64,000 bases of DNA from CBDBLK01 sp965243145 (GCA_965243145.1 CBDEUB010000002.1:1178001-1242000); one strand, 5' to 3'. Shown: positions 25,755-34,989, counted from the stretch's first letter. Notes: generated by a model not told the origin, from the letters alone. Made by a program: numbers and translations.

Positions 25755-26093
25755 ATGGAAAAACAAGTTAAAAGCACCGCCAGAATGGCCCTAGATAACA
25801 AGGCCAGTATGGCCCTTAATCAAATGTTTCGAGAGATTAAGGATGGCACCGTTCCCATCAAGGTCACACCTTCCCAACTGGCATCCTGGATAATCGCCCA
25901 CTTCCACCAATACAGCTTTGAGGCCTCCAAGGAGGCCATACGGCGGGAGTTTCTCGACCGCCGCCAGTGGGTTCAGCAGTCCCTGAAAAATGCGGATAAT
26001 GGAGAGATTGAGCAAGTTCTGCGGGATGTGCTCAAAGACATGGAATGGAAAAAGAAACAAAGACGAAAGAATAGAAATGGCGAGACAGGGTGA
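25755..26093 (+). CDS. Small basic-tailed protein, possibly a DNA-processing accessory
   Basis: 112 residues with AAGGAG upstream of the ATG (25755). The middle (KVTPSQLASWIIAHFHQYSF) is amphipathic, and the C-terminus is strongly basic (MEWKKKQRRKNRNGETG), which fits nucleic-acid binding. It is the last gene of the transfer operon. No family recognised; a relaxosome accessory role is only a guess from size, charge and position. Confidence 0.5.
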   Translation: MEKQVKSTARMALDNKASMALNQMFREIKDGTVPIKVTPSQLASWIIAHFHQYSFEASKEAIRREFLDRRQWVQQSLKNADNGEIEQVLRDVLKDMEWKKKQRRKNRNGETG

Positions 26094-26246
26094 ATGTAGG
26101 AGGCCTCCAATCTCAGGTTTGGGGGCCAAATTTTTAGGTCATTGGCCAATCAGAAAGTTTTAGGCCCATATTCAGTTTAATGGAAATGCTCGCACACCTT
26201 ACCGAGGATACTTTAAAGAATATTGAAAGTTTTATGAGTGCGTAAT

Positions 26247-26477
26247 TTATTCAGGTTTGGATTCAGGTTTTTTAGGGGAGTTAGTGTCAGAATTATCTAC
26301 AACCATATCGACAGTGGTATTTATTACAGTTGAATGTAAGATGTCCTGTCCGGCCTCGGAAGGGTCAATAATCTCTAATTGGTTAAAAATGTTAGTTCGG
26401 TATGAACTATTCGAAGGCCTCCAAATAGCATCTCCTGTACTAGAACCACTCATTCTATAGTTTATTAAAATGGCCAT
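26247..26477 (-). CDS. Small protein downstream of the SDH-type protease
   Basis: 76 residues. The start at 26477 has AGGAG eight bases upstream; an upstream start overlapping the protease stop (26525) would add 16 residues. It begins MAILINYRMSGSSTGDAIWR and ends Ser/Pro/Lys/Glu-rich. It overlaps or directly follows the protease gene, so both are probably one transcript. Function not recognised. Confidence 0.5.
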   Translation of the reverse strand: MAILINYRMSGSSTGDAIWRPSNSSYRTNIFNQLEIIDPSEAGQDILHSTVINTTVDMVVDNSDTNSPKKPESKPE

Positions 26478-26509
26478 ATTTTTTCTCCTAGTTGTACCTA
26501 ATTTGTAAG

Positions 26510-27538
26510 TTAGTATTTTTTCCATCCTTTAAATTTTATCTCTTCTTGCGCACCCGTCAATAAGGGGGCATTGGGATGCATCTGTACTTGGGCCTCAGTA
26601 AGGAGCCTTTCTTGAATGTAGTTGTCTCCTCGCTCTTCACTCTCTATAACGGCAAATTTTAATTCAACTTGAGTTTGCCTAGGTGCTCTTTTGCCTTGAT
26701 GAGAGGAAACGGGAATAGAAGTAATGAGAAGATTTGAGTCGAATGGCCTTCCTAGTTCCATTTCTTCAGCAAAATCCTTATGGAGTTTCTTTATTAACGG
26801 TTCTATTTCATCGTCAACACAGATTTGAGGCCCCAAGATTTCTTGCGCTTCTTTTCTAAAAATGAGGTAGTCATGGGAGCCAAGTTCTTTTGTCAGCTTT
26901 TGTACGGCGTGGCGGATTTGTTTATCATCATCTCTATGTGATTTTAGCAAGGTTGTTGCTAGAAGTTTTATTTGTTGCCTGCTTCTATAGACATTGCCCA
27001 ATGCCAAAGGATGTACCTTTTCTGCAAGAAGTTTTAAAATAGTAGATAGGTCTGATGGTTTTTTTATTTTCCATTCATCTTGTACCAGTTCCCTAAAACC
27101 AGCAACACTTTCAACACTTAACGGTAAAATTTGAATTTGTCCATTATTTTTAACAGCAGGATTTAAGGGGTCGTTAATGCTTGGGTCAATAGGGCCTAAA
27201 GAAGAAGTTTTCGTCATTAGTATTTGATTACACCCCAAAGCAAAAAGGGTTCCTGCGCTATGGCACATGCGAGGAATCAGGACATTGAGGTTTTCAGTAT
27301 ATTCCCTCAATAGCTTATTTAATCCAAATGCGGCCAATGTATCACCGCCAAGAGTAAACATTAAAACATCAATCTTCTCATAGGTGGTATTGTCTAAATG
27401 TTCACTAAAAATAGGGAGAACATCTTTTGCAAATGGTGCCCCTAAATTTGGGCGATCCGAAGTTAGGTAGCAGAGTAATTTTGATCCTCTTTTTGCTTGG
27501 ATTTCTTTGATAAGGTCAATGCGTTCTGATCGTGCCAT
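26510..27538 (-). CDS. SDH-type serine protease (ClpP/crotonase-like fold)
   Basis: 342 residues with GAGAGGA upstream of the ATG. The core LMFTLGGDTLAAFGLNKLLR, then PRMCHSAGTLFALGCNQILM and TKTSSLGPIDPSI, is the signature of the SDH_sah/serine dehydrogenase proteinase family related to ClpP and SppA; the nucleophile is the Ser in CHSAGT. No signal peptide, so it is probably cytoplasmic. It forms a two-gene minus-strand cassette with the small downstream gene, between the transfer operon and the divergent five-gene operon. Members occur in defence islands, but a role there is inference. Confidence 0.78.
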   Translation of the reverse strand: MARSERIDLIKEIQAKRGSKLLCYLTSDRPNLGAPFAKDVLPIFSEHLDNTTYEKIDVLMFTLGGDTLAAFGLNKLLREYTENLNVLIPRMCHSAGTLFALGCNQILMTKTSSLGPIDPSINDPLNPAVKNNGQIQILPLSVESVAGFRELVQDEWKIKKPSDLSTILKLLAEKVHPLALGNVYRSRQQIKLLATTLLKSHRDDDKQIRHAVQKLTKELGSHDYLIFRKEAQEILGPQICVDDEIEPLIKKLHKDFAEEMELGRPFDSNLLITSIPVSSHQGKRAPRQTQVELKFAVIESEERGDNYIQERLLTEAQVQMHPNAPLLTGAQEEIKFKGWKKY

Positions 27539-28009
27539 TTTTAAGTATCCTCTCGTATAATCGTTTTTCTGCTGTACTTGTGACTTAAAGGGGCCTTGAT
27601 GTCAATTATGCACATTAACAATTTTAGAAGCAGCGGAAAAAGATTATCTCGGAAATTCAATTGAGATAAAAATGCGGCCCCAAGGGCCGCACCCATCGGC
27701 CGAAGCGTCAGGGGATGTTGGTTTTGAATATGGGCCATCTTGGGGTCAAAGTCAAAATAAGGCCCCTCGACCGTGTAAAAAATACCCGATCTCAAAAAAA
27801 TGGCCACTCCCAGTAAATTCAAGGGTTTGCCTGGCCTTAAAATGGCCCTCGAAAATCCGTCCCTTGTAAATCCGCAGGCTTAAAGAGGCACTGAAAAGAA
27901 TGGCGAGATTGGGCCGCCTTGACTTTTTGGCGCAATTGGTCTAAAAAGAGTCAACTTCGGCCAATTGTGGCCCAAACGGCGAAAAATGAGACTTTTAAGG
28001 GAGTTTTCC
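27539..28009. promoter_or_regulatory. Divergent intergenic region with nested inverted repeats
   Basis: About 470 bases separate the SDH cassette (minus) from the response-regulator operon (plus). No gene is supported; a minus-strand ORF at 27541-27822 contains a terminator and lacks a ribosome site. Near the operon start, TTGGGCC (27909-27915) is inverted at 27969-27975 and TTGACT (27919-27924) at 27949-27954. These could bind the operon's own regulator or form an attenuator. No clear sigma-54 site (GG-N10-GC) was found. Confidence 0.4.
27668..27691 (-). terminator. Possible leftward terminator between divergent operons
   Basis: TGCGGCC (27673-27679) and GGCCGCA (27685-27691) form a 7-bp stem with a five-base loop. 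On the minus strand it is followed by five T (A-run at 27668-27672). No minus-strand gene lies directly upstream, so it may block antisense transcription into the SDH cassette. Confidence 0.45.
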
Positions 28010-29470
28010 GTGCAGTCAAAAATTTTAGTGATCGACGATGAGGCCGCTTGCCTCGATACCATGAAAAAAATTCTCCGCTTCGTAGAGCGGGAAGTGGATT
28101 ATTTTCAACACCCAGAAGATGCCATGGCGGCCTTTAAGAAAAGTCCCTTTAGCTACTCGTTGGCCTTTGTGGATCATCTCTTCAAAGAAGGGGACAAAAC
28201 CAAAAAACGGGGCGTTGAAATTGCCGAAAGACTCAAGGGCCTAAACCCCACGATCACTGTTTGCATTGTCTCCGGTGATTCCTCCGAGGAAGCAGTGAAA
28301 GGGTGGCTTTCTTCTGCGATCGATCATTACCGCTACAAACCAGCGAGACGGCAAGAAACCCTGGCATTTGCCGAGCACTATGTGCGCGAATATGAAGAGA
28401 GTTTTATGCCGGCCGAAGAGCAGAGTGTGTCAGTGCCGATAAGGCCTACTTCTGCCAGTAAATTGCATAAAAGCATTGTGGGCACTTCGCCCTCCCTTGA
28501 AAAGTGTTGCCATAAGGCCCTGCGCTTTGCCCCTGGTGGCCTCAATATTTTGCTTCTCGGAGAAATGGGGGCCGGCAAGGAACTCCTTGCCGAGGGTATT
28601 CACCGGAACTCGGAAAACAAAAAATACGGCATCCATGCCGTCAACTGCTTAGGCAGTGAAGAAAACACTCACCTGGTGGAAGTTGAACTTTTTGGAAGCG
28701 TTGAGGGTGCTTTCCCCGGTGCGGAAGATAGGCCCGGAGTTTTTGAGAAGGCACAAGGTGGGACGGTTTTTCTCGACAATATTCAACACTTGAGCGCCAG
28801 CGCTCAGGCCAAACTTTTGCGGGTTTTAGAAACCAAGACAGTAACCCGTATGGGTTGCGCAGTAGAGCGATCGGTAAAATTCCGATTGATTACCGCTGCA
28901 AGGCCCAATTTGCCAGAACTTTGCAAAACGGATCAGTTCTCCCTTGAATTGTATTATAGGATCAAGGGACTCGATCTTTTGCTCCCTCCCTTGAGAAAGC
29001 GCAAAGAGGACATCGCCCCTTTGGCGGCCCACTTCCTCAGAAGTTGCGCCAAAGGTTCCAGGGCCGCCAAGAAAATATCTAAACAGGCCTTGCACTGCCT
29101 GGAAAAGTACACCTGGCCTGGAAATGTGAGGGAACTCAAACAACTGATGCAGAAATTGTCTCTTGTGATGGACGAGTGCCTAATTATGCCCAAGCATTTG
29201 CCTAGGGCCATGAGGTCTAGGAAGGAAACGCCGATGGGTTCCCTCAATCTCTTGGACTTGGAAGAAAGATATAGGGCCAAGCAAAAGGCGTTTATCCTCA
29301 AAGCACTGGAAGAGAGCGACAACAACCTCTCCGTAGCGGCAAAGAGGCTCGGACTGGGAGACAAGCGATCAACTTTGCGATCAAAAATGAAGAAGCTACA
29401 AATTGGCAAACTTTCTTTTGTCGATAGGCAGGGCCTATTGTATAAATTCCAAAATGTATTCCAACCGTAG
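28010..29470 (+). CDS. NtrC-family response regulator with degenerate AAA+ motifs
   Basis: 486 residues from a GTG preceded by AAGGGAG; a TTG 45 bases upstream has no ribosome site. The receiver domain is complete: KILVIDDE, phosphoacceptor Asp in AFVDHLF, VSGD and YKPARR. The AAA+ domain has Walker A GEMGAGKE, but the sigma-54 contact loop reads GAFPGA instead of GAFTGA (28705-28722), and Walker B reads VFLDNI where FLDEI is usual (28763-28780). A Fis-type HTH closes the protein. The changes suggest it may not be a normal sigma-54 activator. First gene of a tight five-gene operon that also encodes a histidine kinase, its likely partner. Confidence 0.85.
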   Translation: MQSKILVIDDEAACLDTMKKILRFVEREVDYFQHPEDAMAAFKKSPFSYSLAFVDHLFKEGDKTKKRGVEIAERLKGLNPTITVCIVSGDSSEEAVKGWLSSAIDHYRYKPARRQETLAFAEHYVREYEESFMPAEEQSVSVPIRPTSASKLHKSIVGTSPSLEKCCHKALRFAPGGLNILLLGEMGAGKELLAEGIHRNSENKKYGIHAVNCLGSEENTHLVEVELFGSVEGAFPGAEDRPGVFEKAQGGTVFLDNIQHLSASAQAKLLRVLETKTVTRMGCAVERSVKFRLITAARPNLPELCKTDQFSLELYYRIKGLDLLLPPLRKRKEDIAPLAAHFLRSCAKGSRAAKKISKQALHCLEKYTWPGNVRELKQLMQKLSLVMDECLIMPKHLPRAMRSRKETPMGSLNLLDLEERYRAKQKAFILKALEESDNNLSVAAKRLGLGDKRSTLRSKMKKLQIGKLSFVDRQGLLYKFQNVFQP

Positions 29471-29480
29471 GAGGTATAAA

Positions 29481-29906
29481 GTGAAGATAATGAAAAGATC
29501 AATTTTTTCAGTTATGGCCATGTTGGCCAGTATGGCCAGTTCTTTGGCGCAGGATTTTGGGATCGTGAAGATTACCCCGACAAAATCCGACGCGGACGAG
29601 TTCAACTTGGGGTCAATGGCCAATGCCCCTTTAGATATAGACAACTTGATCGGTGAGGATGTTGTCACCCAGATCGAAGATTCCAAATACTATGTCGTGG
29701 ACTACAATTTATTAGGACAATACTGGGATCACTTCCGTGCGGACAATCCCGCTTTGTATGGTGCCACTATTCAGGAACCCATCAACCCTCATAATCCCTT
29801 TGAACAATTTAGGGCATTGTTGGGGAATAAGGCCCAGTTTGAGATAGTGAACCTTTTGGATATTACTGCGGCCACGCAAGATGGACGACTAGAGCAGGAT
29901 AAGTAG
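29481..29906 (+). CDS. Secreted protein of unknown function
   Basis: 141 residues from a GTG with AGGAGGT five bases upstream. The signal peptide ends SMASSLAQ. The mature protein of about 115 residues is acidic, has no Cys, and contains FNLGSMANAPLDIDNLIGED. It lies 10 bases after the regulator and 6 before the peptide-binding gene. It may be the ligand, a co-receptor or the product acted on by the operon; it does not look like a standard RiPP precursor. No family recognised. Confidence 0.6.
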   Translation: MKIMKRSIFSVMAMLASMASSLAQDFGIVKITPTKSDADEFNLGSMANAPLDIDNLIGEDVVTQIEDSKYYVVDYNLLGQYWDHFRADNPALYGATIQEPINPHNPFEQFRALLGNKAQFEIVNLLDITAATQDGRLEQDK

Positions 29907-30550
29907 GACAAAATGAAAAAAACCTTGATCTCGATTTTTTTTGGAATGTTGGGAATTGTTGCCTTTCTCACTTGGAAAGGCAAAGGGCCTATTTCCTGGG
30001 GTGGGGGTTATCGGTATGTGTTGACCAATGTTGAAGAACCTCATTCATTTGACCCACTGGATGCCGATCACACTAACAACATATCCACTGCTAGAATGAT
30101 CTACCTGACACCACTGGAAGTTTCAGACAATGACAAATTAAGCAGTCATATCTTGGCCAGTTTTCAATATGATGAGGCGGCCAATGACGCTACATGGATC
30201 GTCAAAGATGGCCTTTTATATAGTGATAATTCCCCCGTGACAACGGAAGATGTCGCTTTTGCGGTGGCGAGAATGGCCTACACAAGGCCTGGATTCCCTG
30301 TCATTAAGTACATCAAGGGGCTGCAAGAATGGATAAAAAGCGAAAATCCATTACAAAGTTATCCCGAGGGGATTAAGGTTGATGGAAACAAAATAGAAAT
30401 TGAATTTAATCAGGCCATGTCTGAACCCTTTTATCGCTTTTGCCTGGAAATTTTTTCCATTATCCCTAAAAGATGCGTTGATCTCAAAACTAATAAGATC
30501 ATTTGCGATAAAATCCCGACTAATGGCCAATACTCCATTGCTCACAAAGG

Positions 30551-31636
30551 GGCCTTGTTGCATAAATCGGGATTAGAGTTGCGGAGGCCCCACAGGAAAG
30601 GAAAAATTTTGCTATCCAGTGGGAATGGCCATAGTCCGAGGCATTCCGAGACGAGTCATACAATTCAGCACCATCGTCTTTATCTCTGCTTCCGCCACCT
30701 GGGTGGCCATCTTCCTCGACAACAGCGAAGGCCCTAGCAGCTTTTTAAAGCGGAACATCTGGGTTTCCACTAAACTCCGCCTGTGATAACCCACTCTCTT
30801 CTTCCAACTCCTCTTACTCGAACTCTCCCAAAGTTCTCTCACTATCCTATTCCTCTGTGCCAAACCTGGCGTAGGCGCTCGCGCCAGCGAAGTTCCCCCT
30901 CGCAAATCAATAATCGCCTTCCCTCCTTTGGCATCTATCGACTCAAAACATTCCCTATACATATACGCCGCATCCGCAAACGCTTCTTTAATTTGGGGAA
31001 TATCTTTAATCAAACTCGGAAGCGTTTTTCCATCCGTTCTATTTGACTCTGTTAATTCCATCGACACTATCTCAAACGATTGGGGATTCACTGCCAAATG
31101 CAGCTTGCGCCAAGTCCGCCTTTTCGATTTCCCATGAATCCTCATTTTCCATTCCCCTTCCCCGTACACTTTAAGGCCAGTGGAATCCACCACAACATTA
31201 ATAGGCCTGCGGATATTCTTGGCCTTGGAGGGAATTTTGATACTGCTGGAGCGACGGCAAAGCTGGGTATAGCTGGGCACAGGTAGCGCCAAACCCAACT
31301 GTTCAAAGAGTCCTTCAATCAAACCTTGAGTGGTGCGCAGGGGAAGGTTGAATCGAGCGCGGAGGGTGAGGCATAAGAGGATGCAAGTTTCGCTAAAAAA
31401 ATATGGCCTCCCTTTCCGACTTTCCGTGTCAGCAAACCAGGATTGGATGGCATCCTCATTAAACCATAGGGTGATATTGCCTCGATTGATGAGGGCACGA
31501 TTATATTGACTCCAATTTTGGATTTTATATGCTACCTTTGACATCGCCGGCCTCCTTGCTTTTTTCCAAAATATAGGATGCCGGCATTTTCCTCTTATTT
31601 CAACGCTTTAACCTGCCTCATTTACGCAACAAGGCC
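30551..31636 (-). mobile_element. Complete IS903-group insertion sequence (IS5 family), 1086 bp
   Basis: Both ends read GGCCTTGTTGC(A/G)TAAAT inward, giving 17-base inverted repeats with one mismatch. The flanking TCACAAAGG at 30542-30550 and 31637-31645 is an exact 9-bp target duplication, the size expected for the IS903 group. One transposase gene fills the element. The first 358 bases are identical to the fragment at the left window edge, so the copies separated recently. Confidence 0.95.
30612..31544 (-). CDS. IS903-type DDE transposase
   Basis: 310 residues, normal for the group. The N-terminal part has YNRALINRGNITLWF; the catalytic residues are Asp in VVDSTGLKVYG, Asp in FADAAYMY and Glu in the Y-x2-R-x3-E-x6-K signature near residue 260. 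The frame is intact, so the element may be active. Confidence 0.93.
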   Translation of the reverse strand: MSKVAYKIQNWSQYNRALINRGNITLWFNEDAIQSWFADTESRKGRPYFFSETCILLCLTLRARFNLPLRTTQGLIEGLFEQLGLALPVPSYTQLCRRSSSIKIPSKAKNIRRPINVVVDSTGLKVYGEGEWKMRIHGKSKRRTWRKLHLAVNPQSFEIVSMELTESNRTDGKTLPSLIKDIPQIKEAFADAAYMYRECFESIDAKGGKAIIDLRGGTSLARAPTPGLAQRNRIVRELWESSSKRSWKKRVGYHRRSLVETQMFRFKKLLGPSLLSRKMATQVAEAEIKTMVLNCMTRLGMPRTMAIPTG

Positions 31637-32560
31637 TCACAAAGGCGATAAGGAGTGGATTTTTATTAAGAACGAAAAACTAAAGTTTGAGGGGCCAAAT
31701 AAAATTATTTTTAACTATTGGGGAACAGAAAACATTTTAGAACGGATCAAAACCATTGATGATAAAACGGTCATTCATTCAGATGATGCGACTGTTTCGC
31801 TGCAAGAACAGAAAACGCTCGAAAAAGATTTTGAAATGAGGAACAAAACCGCAACCAGATTTGTCGGTATGTTGATGAATCCCAACACCAAGGCCTTTCA
31901 AAGGCCTGAGTGCCGGCGGGCCTTCGGGCATTTGGCCAGTGAATCTTACGCTAAAATGAACGGCATACTTCCCGTCGGGAGTCTTTTTGCTGAAGGCATA
32001 TTTGGCCATTTAACCCCAGAACGGCTTGACCAAAATTCGCCGTTTTCGGTAAAAAAAGACTTGGATCAATGTTTCAACGATTTGAAAAAATCTCCCCCTC
32101 GTTGGGGTATCATCGAAAGCGTTGGACACAGAAACAACCGCGAGGGAGTGGCCCAAGAGATTTACCGAACCCTTGGGGTTGAGATACCACGGCCGTTAGT
32201 GCTGAGTAGCTATAGCGAATTTTACGACGCTTTTATTGAGGGGAAATTGGATTTTATTACTTTTGGCAGTGGTTTTTGGCCTTTGGATATTGCCGGGGAT
32301 TTGCAAATGCTTTTCACTCCGGGCCTTCACAAGTCCTTGCAATTTGTGGCCAAAGATTCCAAGTTTCAAAGCATGATTGAGATGGCCATTAGGAACCCCA
32401 AAGATGGAAAACTCTATCAAGAGATCAACCAATATCTCTATGATCAGGCGTTGGCCAGGCCCTATTCTCATTTTAAGAGATTCTATATTGCAAAAAATGA
32501 TGGCCTTTTAAGCAGAATCCCCGTGGAAATCACTTACCCTTCACCCTGGCAGTTGTTCAA

Positions 32561-33505
32561 ATGAAAGTGAACTTGAAAAAGCAACTCATTCAAAAGCGGC
32601 TGGAGCAGATCACCAATCAGCTTAGGGACAAAGATGCCTTGCCTAAGCACATAGAAATGGCCGAACTGGGAAACTTTTTTTTGGTGTCGGCCTATGATGA
32701 GAGGAAGTCGGATATTATCACCGAATCGGCATCCATGGGCATGGACACCTCTTTTCATTTGGCCACAATCAAATGCCTGATGGAGATGGCGGAACGCAAG
32801 GCCTTTAAGGAGGGGTACAAAAATGGCCTTTCTTCGTGCCAGACCGAGCGAACTGACGGATTTGCGGCCTATCCCAAGGTATTTTCCCTTTGTGACAATT
32901 CTCACGCTATGGCCAGAAAAAACGCCTACCACGAGGCGGTGGAGCGCTTTGTGTGGAGCACTTGGTGGGACGATTCCCATTACACCCACAGCATGATTAA
33001 AAGTCCTGCACTCACACCTTCGGCCAGGGATTTATTGGGCAAAATCGACGAACTTACCCCCATTAAAAAGCTGGTGGAGGTACGGCCACACTTTGAGAGT
33101 GAAGAAAATTTGGTGCTTCCCATCTTTTTTGCCTTCCTCAAAAATGGCGGGGTGATCACTGGTGGGGCGTGTGGCGAAATCAGAGAAACAACTTTAGTTA
33201 AACAACGGGCGCTGGGTGAACTCTTCCGCCACAGTTTGGGAGTTTATCGAAACTTGGTTAAAAAACTTCGCCCAACAACCTTTTACGAAAAAAGACTTTC
33301 CTACTTTGGCCAAGGGCATGGAACCCAAAGGGTCGAAGCACGGCTTTACCCTAAAGAGGTTTCGTTTCACCCCATAGAACTTCCCAAACTGGCGATCGAT
33401 AGTGAGGTTCCCCACTCTCTCGACGATGTGGTTTTGGTTCACCGTTGCCTCTTTGAAAACCAGCCGGCCTTTGTCGGTGGAAAATTGGAGCGAGCGTGTT
33501 TATAG
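32561..33505 (+). CDS. YcaO-like enzyme
   Basis: 314 residues, starting four bases inside the stop of the peptide-binding gene. ESASMGMDTSFHLATIKCLM followed by EMAERKAF resembles the first YcaO ATP-binding motif (Ser/Gly-rich, then E..ER). TDGFAAYP followed by ARKNAYHEAVERFVWSTWWD resembles the second (GLAA..., E..ERD..WW). ITGGACGEIRETTLVKQRAL matches the third region with its Ala/Glu helix. YcaO enzymes activate peptide backbones to form azolines, thioamides or related changes. No partner cyclodehydratase E1 or dehydrogenase is visible. The assignment rests on motifs and needs profile confirmation. The 5' neighbour is inactivated by an IS. Confidence 0.65.
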   Translation: MKVNLKKQLIQKRLEQITNQLRDKDALPKHIEMAELGNFFLVSAYDERKSDIITESASMGMDTSFHLATIKCLMEMAERKAFKEGYKNGLSSCQTERTDGFAAYPKVFSLCDNSHAMARKNAYHEAVERFVWSTWWDDSHYTHSMIKSPALTPSARDLLGKIDELTPIKKLVEVRPHFESEENLVLPIFFAFLKNGGVITGGACGEIRETTLVKQRALGELFRHSLGVYRNLVKKLRPTTFYEKRLSYFGQGHGTQRVEARLYPKEVSFHPIELPKLAIDSEVPHSLDDVVLVHRCLFENQPAFVGGKLERACL

Positions 33506-34989
33506 TCAAGCATAAAGCAAAACTTATTTTTTCTCTGTTTCTCATCGCTTCCGTTGGGTTCACCTATATGATTTTTGATCGCCACCTTGAAGCGACGGGT
33601 GAGGAAATTGTGACTAACTTTTTAGAAACCAAAGCGGTGGATATACAACAGGGCAACCTCATCACTCCCCTGGCCGAAAACCAACGCTTTATTTTTTCCT
33701 CAAGGTTTGTCACTGGAATTAAACTTTATGGCATTAGAAGTGGGCAAACCCATATCGCATTGGGAGACAACTTCCGTTTTCAAGTGCCTGGGGAACTTCC
33801 CGAAAAAGAAATGGCCTCCAAAAGGGTGGGATTTTTGCACACCCATATTTTCTATTTTTTCAGAGAGAGGAATTTACTCTTAATCTTTGAAGTCAAGTCT
33901 GTTTTTTTGGCGACTTCATTTTTTATTTTTGTGGGGATTCTAAGCACCCTCTCGGGTATTTTCTTTGTTTCCATGAGAAAAGAAGAGGAAAAGCGGCTCA
34001 AGGCCATATTTGAAATGGGGCGTAGACTTCGGCACGATATTTCTTCGGCGATGTCCACGGTGGTGGGTGTTGCCGAGAATTGCAAAGTGCTGCCCGATGA
34101 GGACAGGCAATCGCTGCTTTCTTTTTATGAGCGGGTAAAAAGCATTTTGGACGATCTTAAATTCAACAGCAAGAGTATTCACAGACACCAAAAGAAAATC
34201 CCTCTGCATTTTACGGCCTTGATAAAGGATGTTTACAACGAGTCTCTGGTGAAAAATAAAGCACGGAGTGAAGTCAAATGGAAGTTGGATATTCCTTACG
34301 ATTGCCTGGATTTATGCCTGGGAAAAGATAGCTACGATCTGGCGCGCAGTATGCACAACTTGATCGATAATGCAGTGGAATCCATCGAAGGAGAGGGAAA
34401 AGTCACTTTATCGCTGGAGAGAACTCGAAAAGAGATCGTCTTTAAAATTAACGATACCGGCACAGGGATTGCTCCAGACAATCTTACTAAGATGGGCATT
34501 GAAAAATTTTCCAGCAAGGAATTTGGGGAAGGGTTGGGAGTCTACCACGCCAAAAAATGCATCGAGGAACTGAAAGGAACTCTTAACTTTGAATCCACTC
34601 AAGATCAGGGAACCACGGCAATTTTAAAACTTCCCTACCGCCAGACTCCCAAAGTTTATAAGCTGGATCAAAATTTTCTCAAGCATAAAAATTATATTAT
34701 GGTTGACGATGATGCTTCGGTTCACGACCGCGTTTTAAAAAGTGACTTGTGGAAAAACAAAATGGCCAACATAAAATGTACCTTTTCTTTTCCCGAGAAA
34801 TATGACGACGGGGTGTTTTTCCTAATGGACTACGATCTTAGGGATAAGAACACTGATGGGATCAAACTTATCAAGGAACATAAGCTGCAAGGCCGCTCAG
34901 TTTTGGTCACAGGCCACTACAGCGATCCCGAAACGGTCGAACTCTGCGAGCAAGAAGGGATCAGAATTTTGCCTAAGATTCTTCTCTAG
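33496..34989 (+). CDS. Hybrid sensor histidine kinase with C-terminal receiver domain
   Basis: 497 residues from a GTG overlapping the YcaO gene by ten bases. Two membrane helices (about 5-25 and 135-160) enclose a periplasmic sensor of roughly 110 residues. H-box RRLRHDISSAMSTV, N-box HNLIDNAVESI, G1 NDTGTGI and G2 GEGLGVYHAKK are all present. The receiver has VDDD, LMDYDLRD, VLVTGH and ILPK, so it looks functional. It probably passes phosphate to the response regulator that opens the operon. The signal may be the peptide bound by the solute-binding protein, but that is inference. Confidence 0.87.
   Translation: MFIVKHKAKLIFSLFLIASVGFTYMIFDRHLEATGEEIVTNFLETKAVDIQQGNLITPLAENQRFIFSSRFVTGIKLYGIRSGQTHIALGDNFRFQVPGELPEKEMASKRVGFLHTHIFYFFRERNLLLIFEVKSVFLATSFFIFVGILSTLSGIFFVSMRKEEEKRLKAIFEMGRRLRHDISSAMSTVVGVAENCKVLPDEDRQSLLSFYERVKSILDDLKFNSKSIHRHQKKIPLHFTALIKDVYNESLVKNKARSEVKWKLDIPYDCLDLCLGKDSYDLARSMHNLIDNAVESIEGEGKVTLSLERTRKEIVFKINDTGTGIAPDNLTKMGIEKFSSKEFGEGLGVYHAKKCIEELKGTLNFESTQDQGTTAILKLPYRQTPKVYKLDQNFLKHKNYIMVDDDASVHDRVLKSDLWKNKMANIKCTFSFPEKYDDGVFFLMDYDLRDKNTDGIKLIKEHKLQGRSVLVTGHYSDPETVELCEQEGIRILPKILL

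Larger units (their letters stand above)
29913..32564 (+). pseudogene. Family-5 extracellular oligopeptide-binding protein gene, interrupted by an IS
   Basis: Parts 29913-30550 and 31646-32564 join in frame once the IS and one 9-bp target copy are removed, giving 518 residues across the junction IAHKG-DKEW. An N-terminal membrane anchor or signal (ISIFFGMLGIVAFLTW) is followed by SFDPLDADHTNN, then DGLLYSDNSPVTTEDVAFAV, typical of SBP_bac_5 proteins. No ABC permease or ATPase genes accompany it, so it may sense peptides and not import them. The insertion truncates the product near residue 213 and probably reduces expression of the two genes downstream. Confidence 0.85.

Noticed and set aside
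27541..27822. 93-codon minus-strand ORF between the SDH cassette and the regulator operon
   Set aside because: It contains a terminator-like hairpin, lacks a ribosome site and shows no protein-like pattern.
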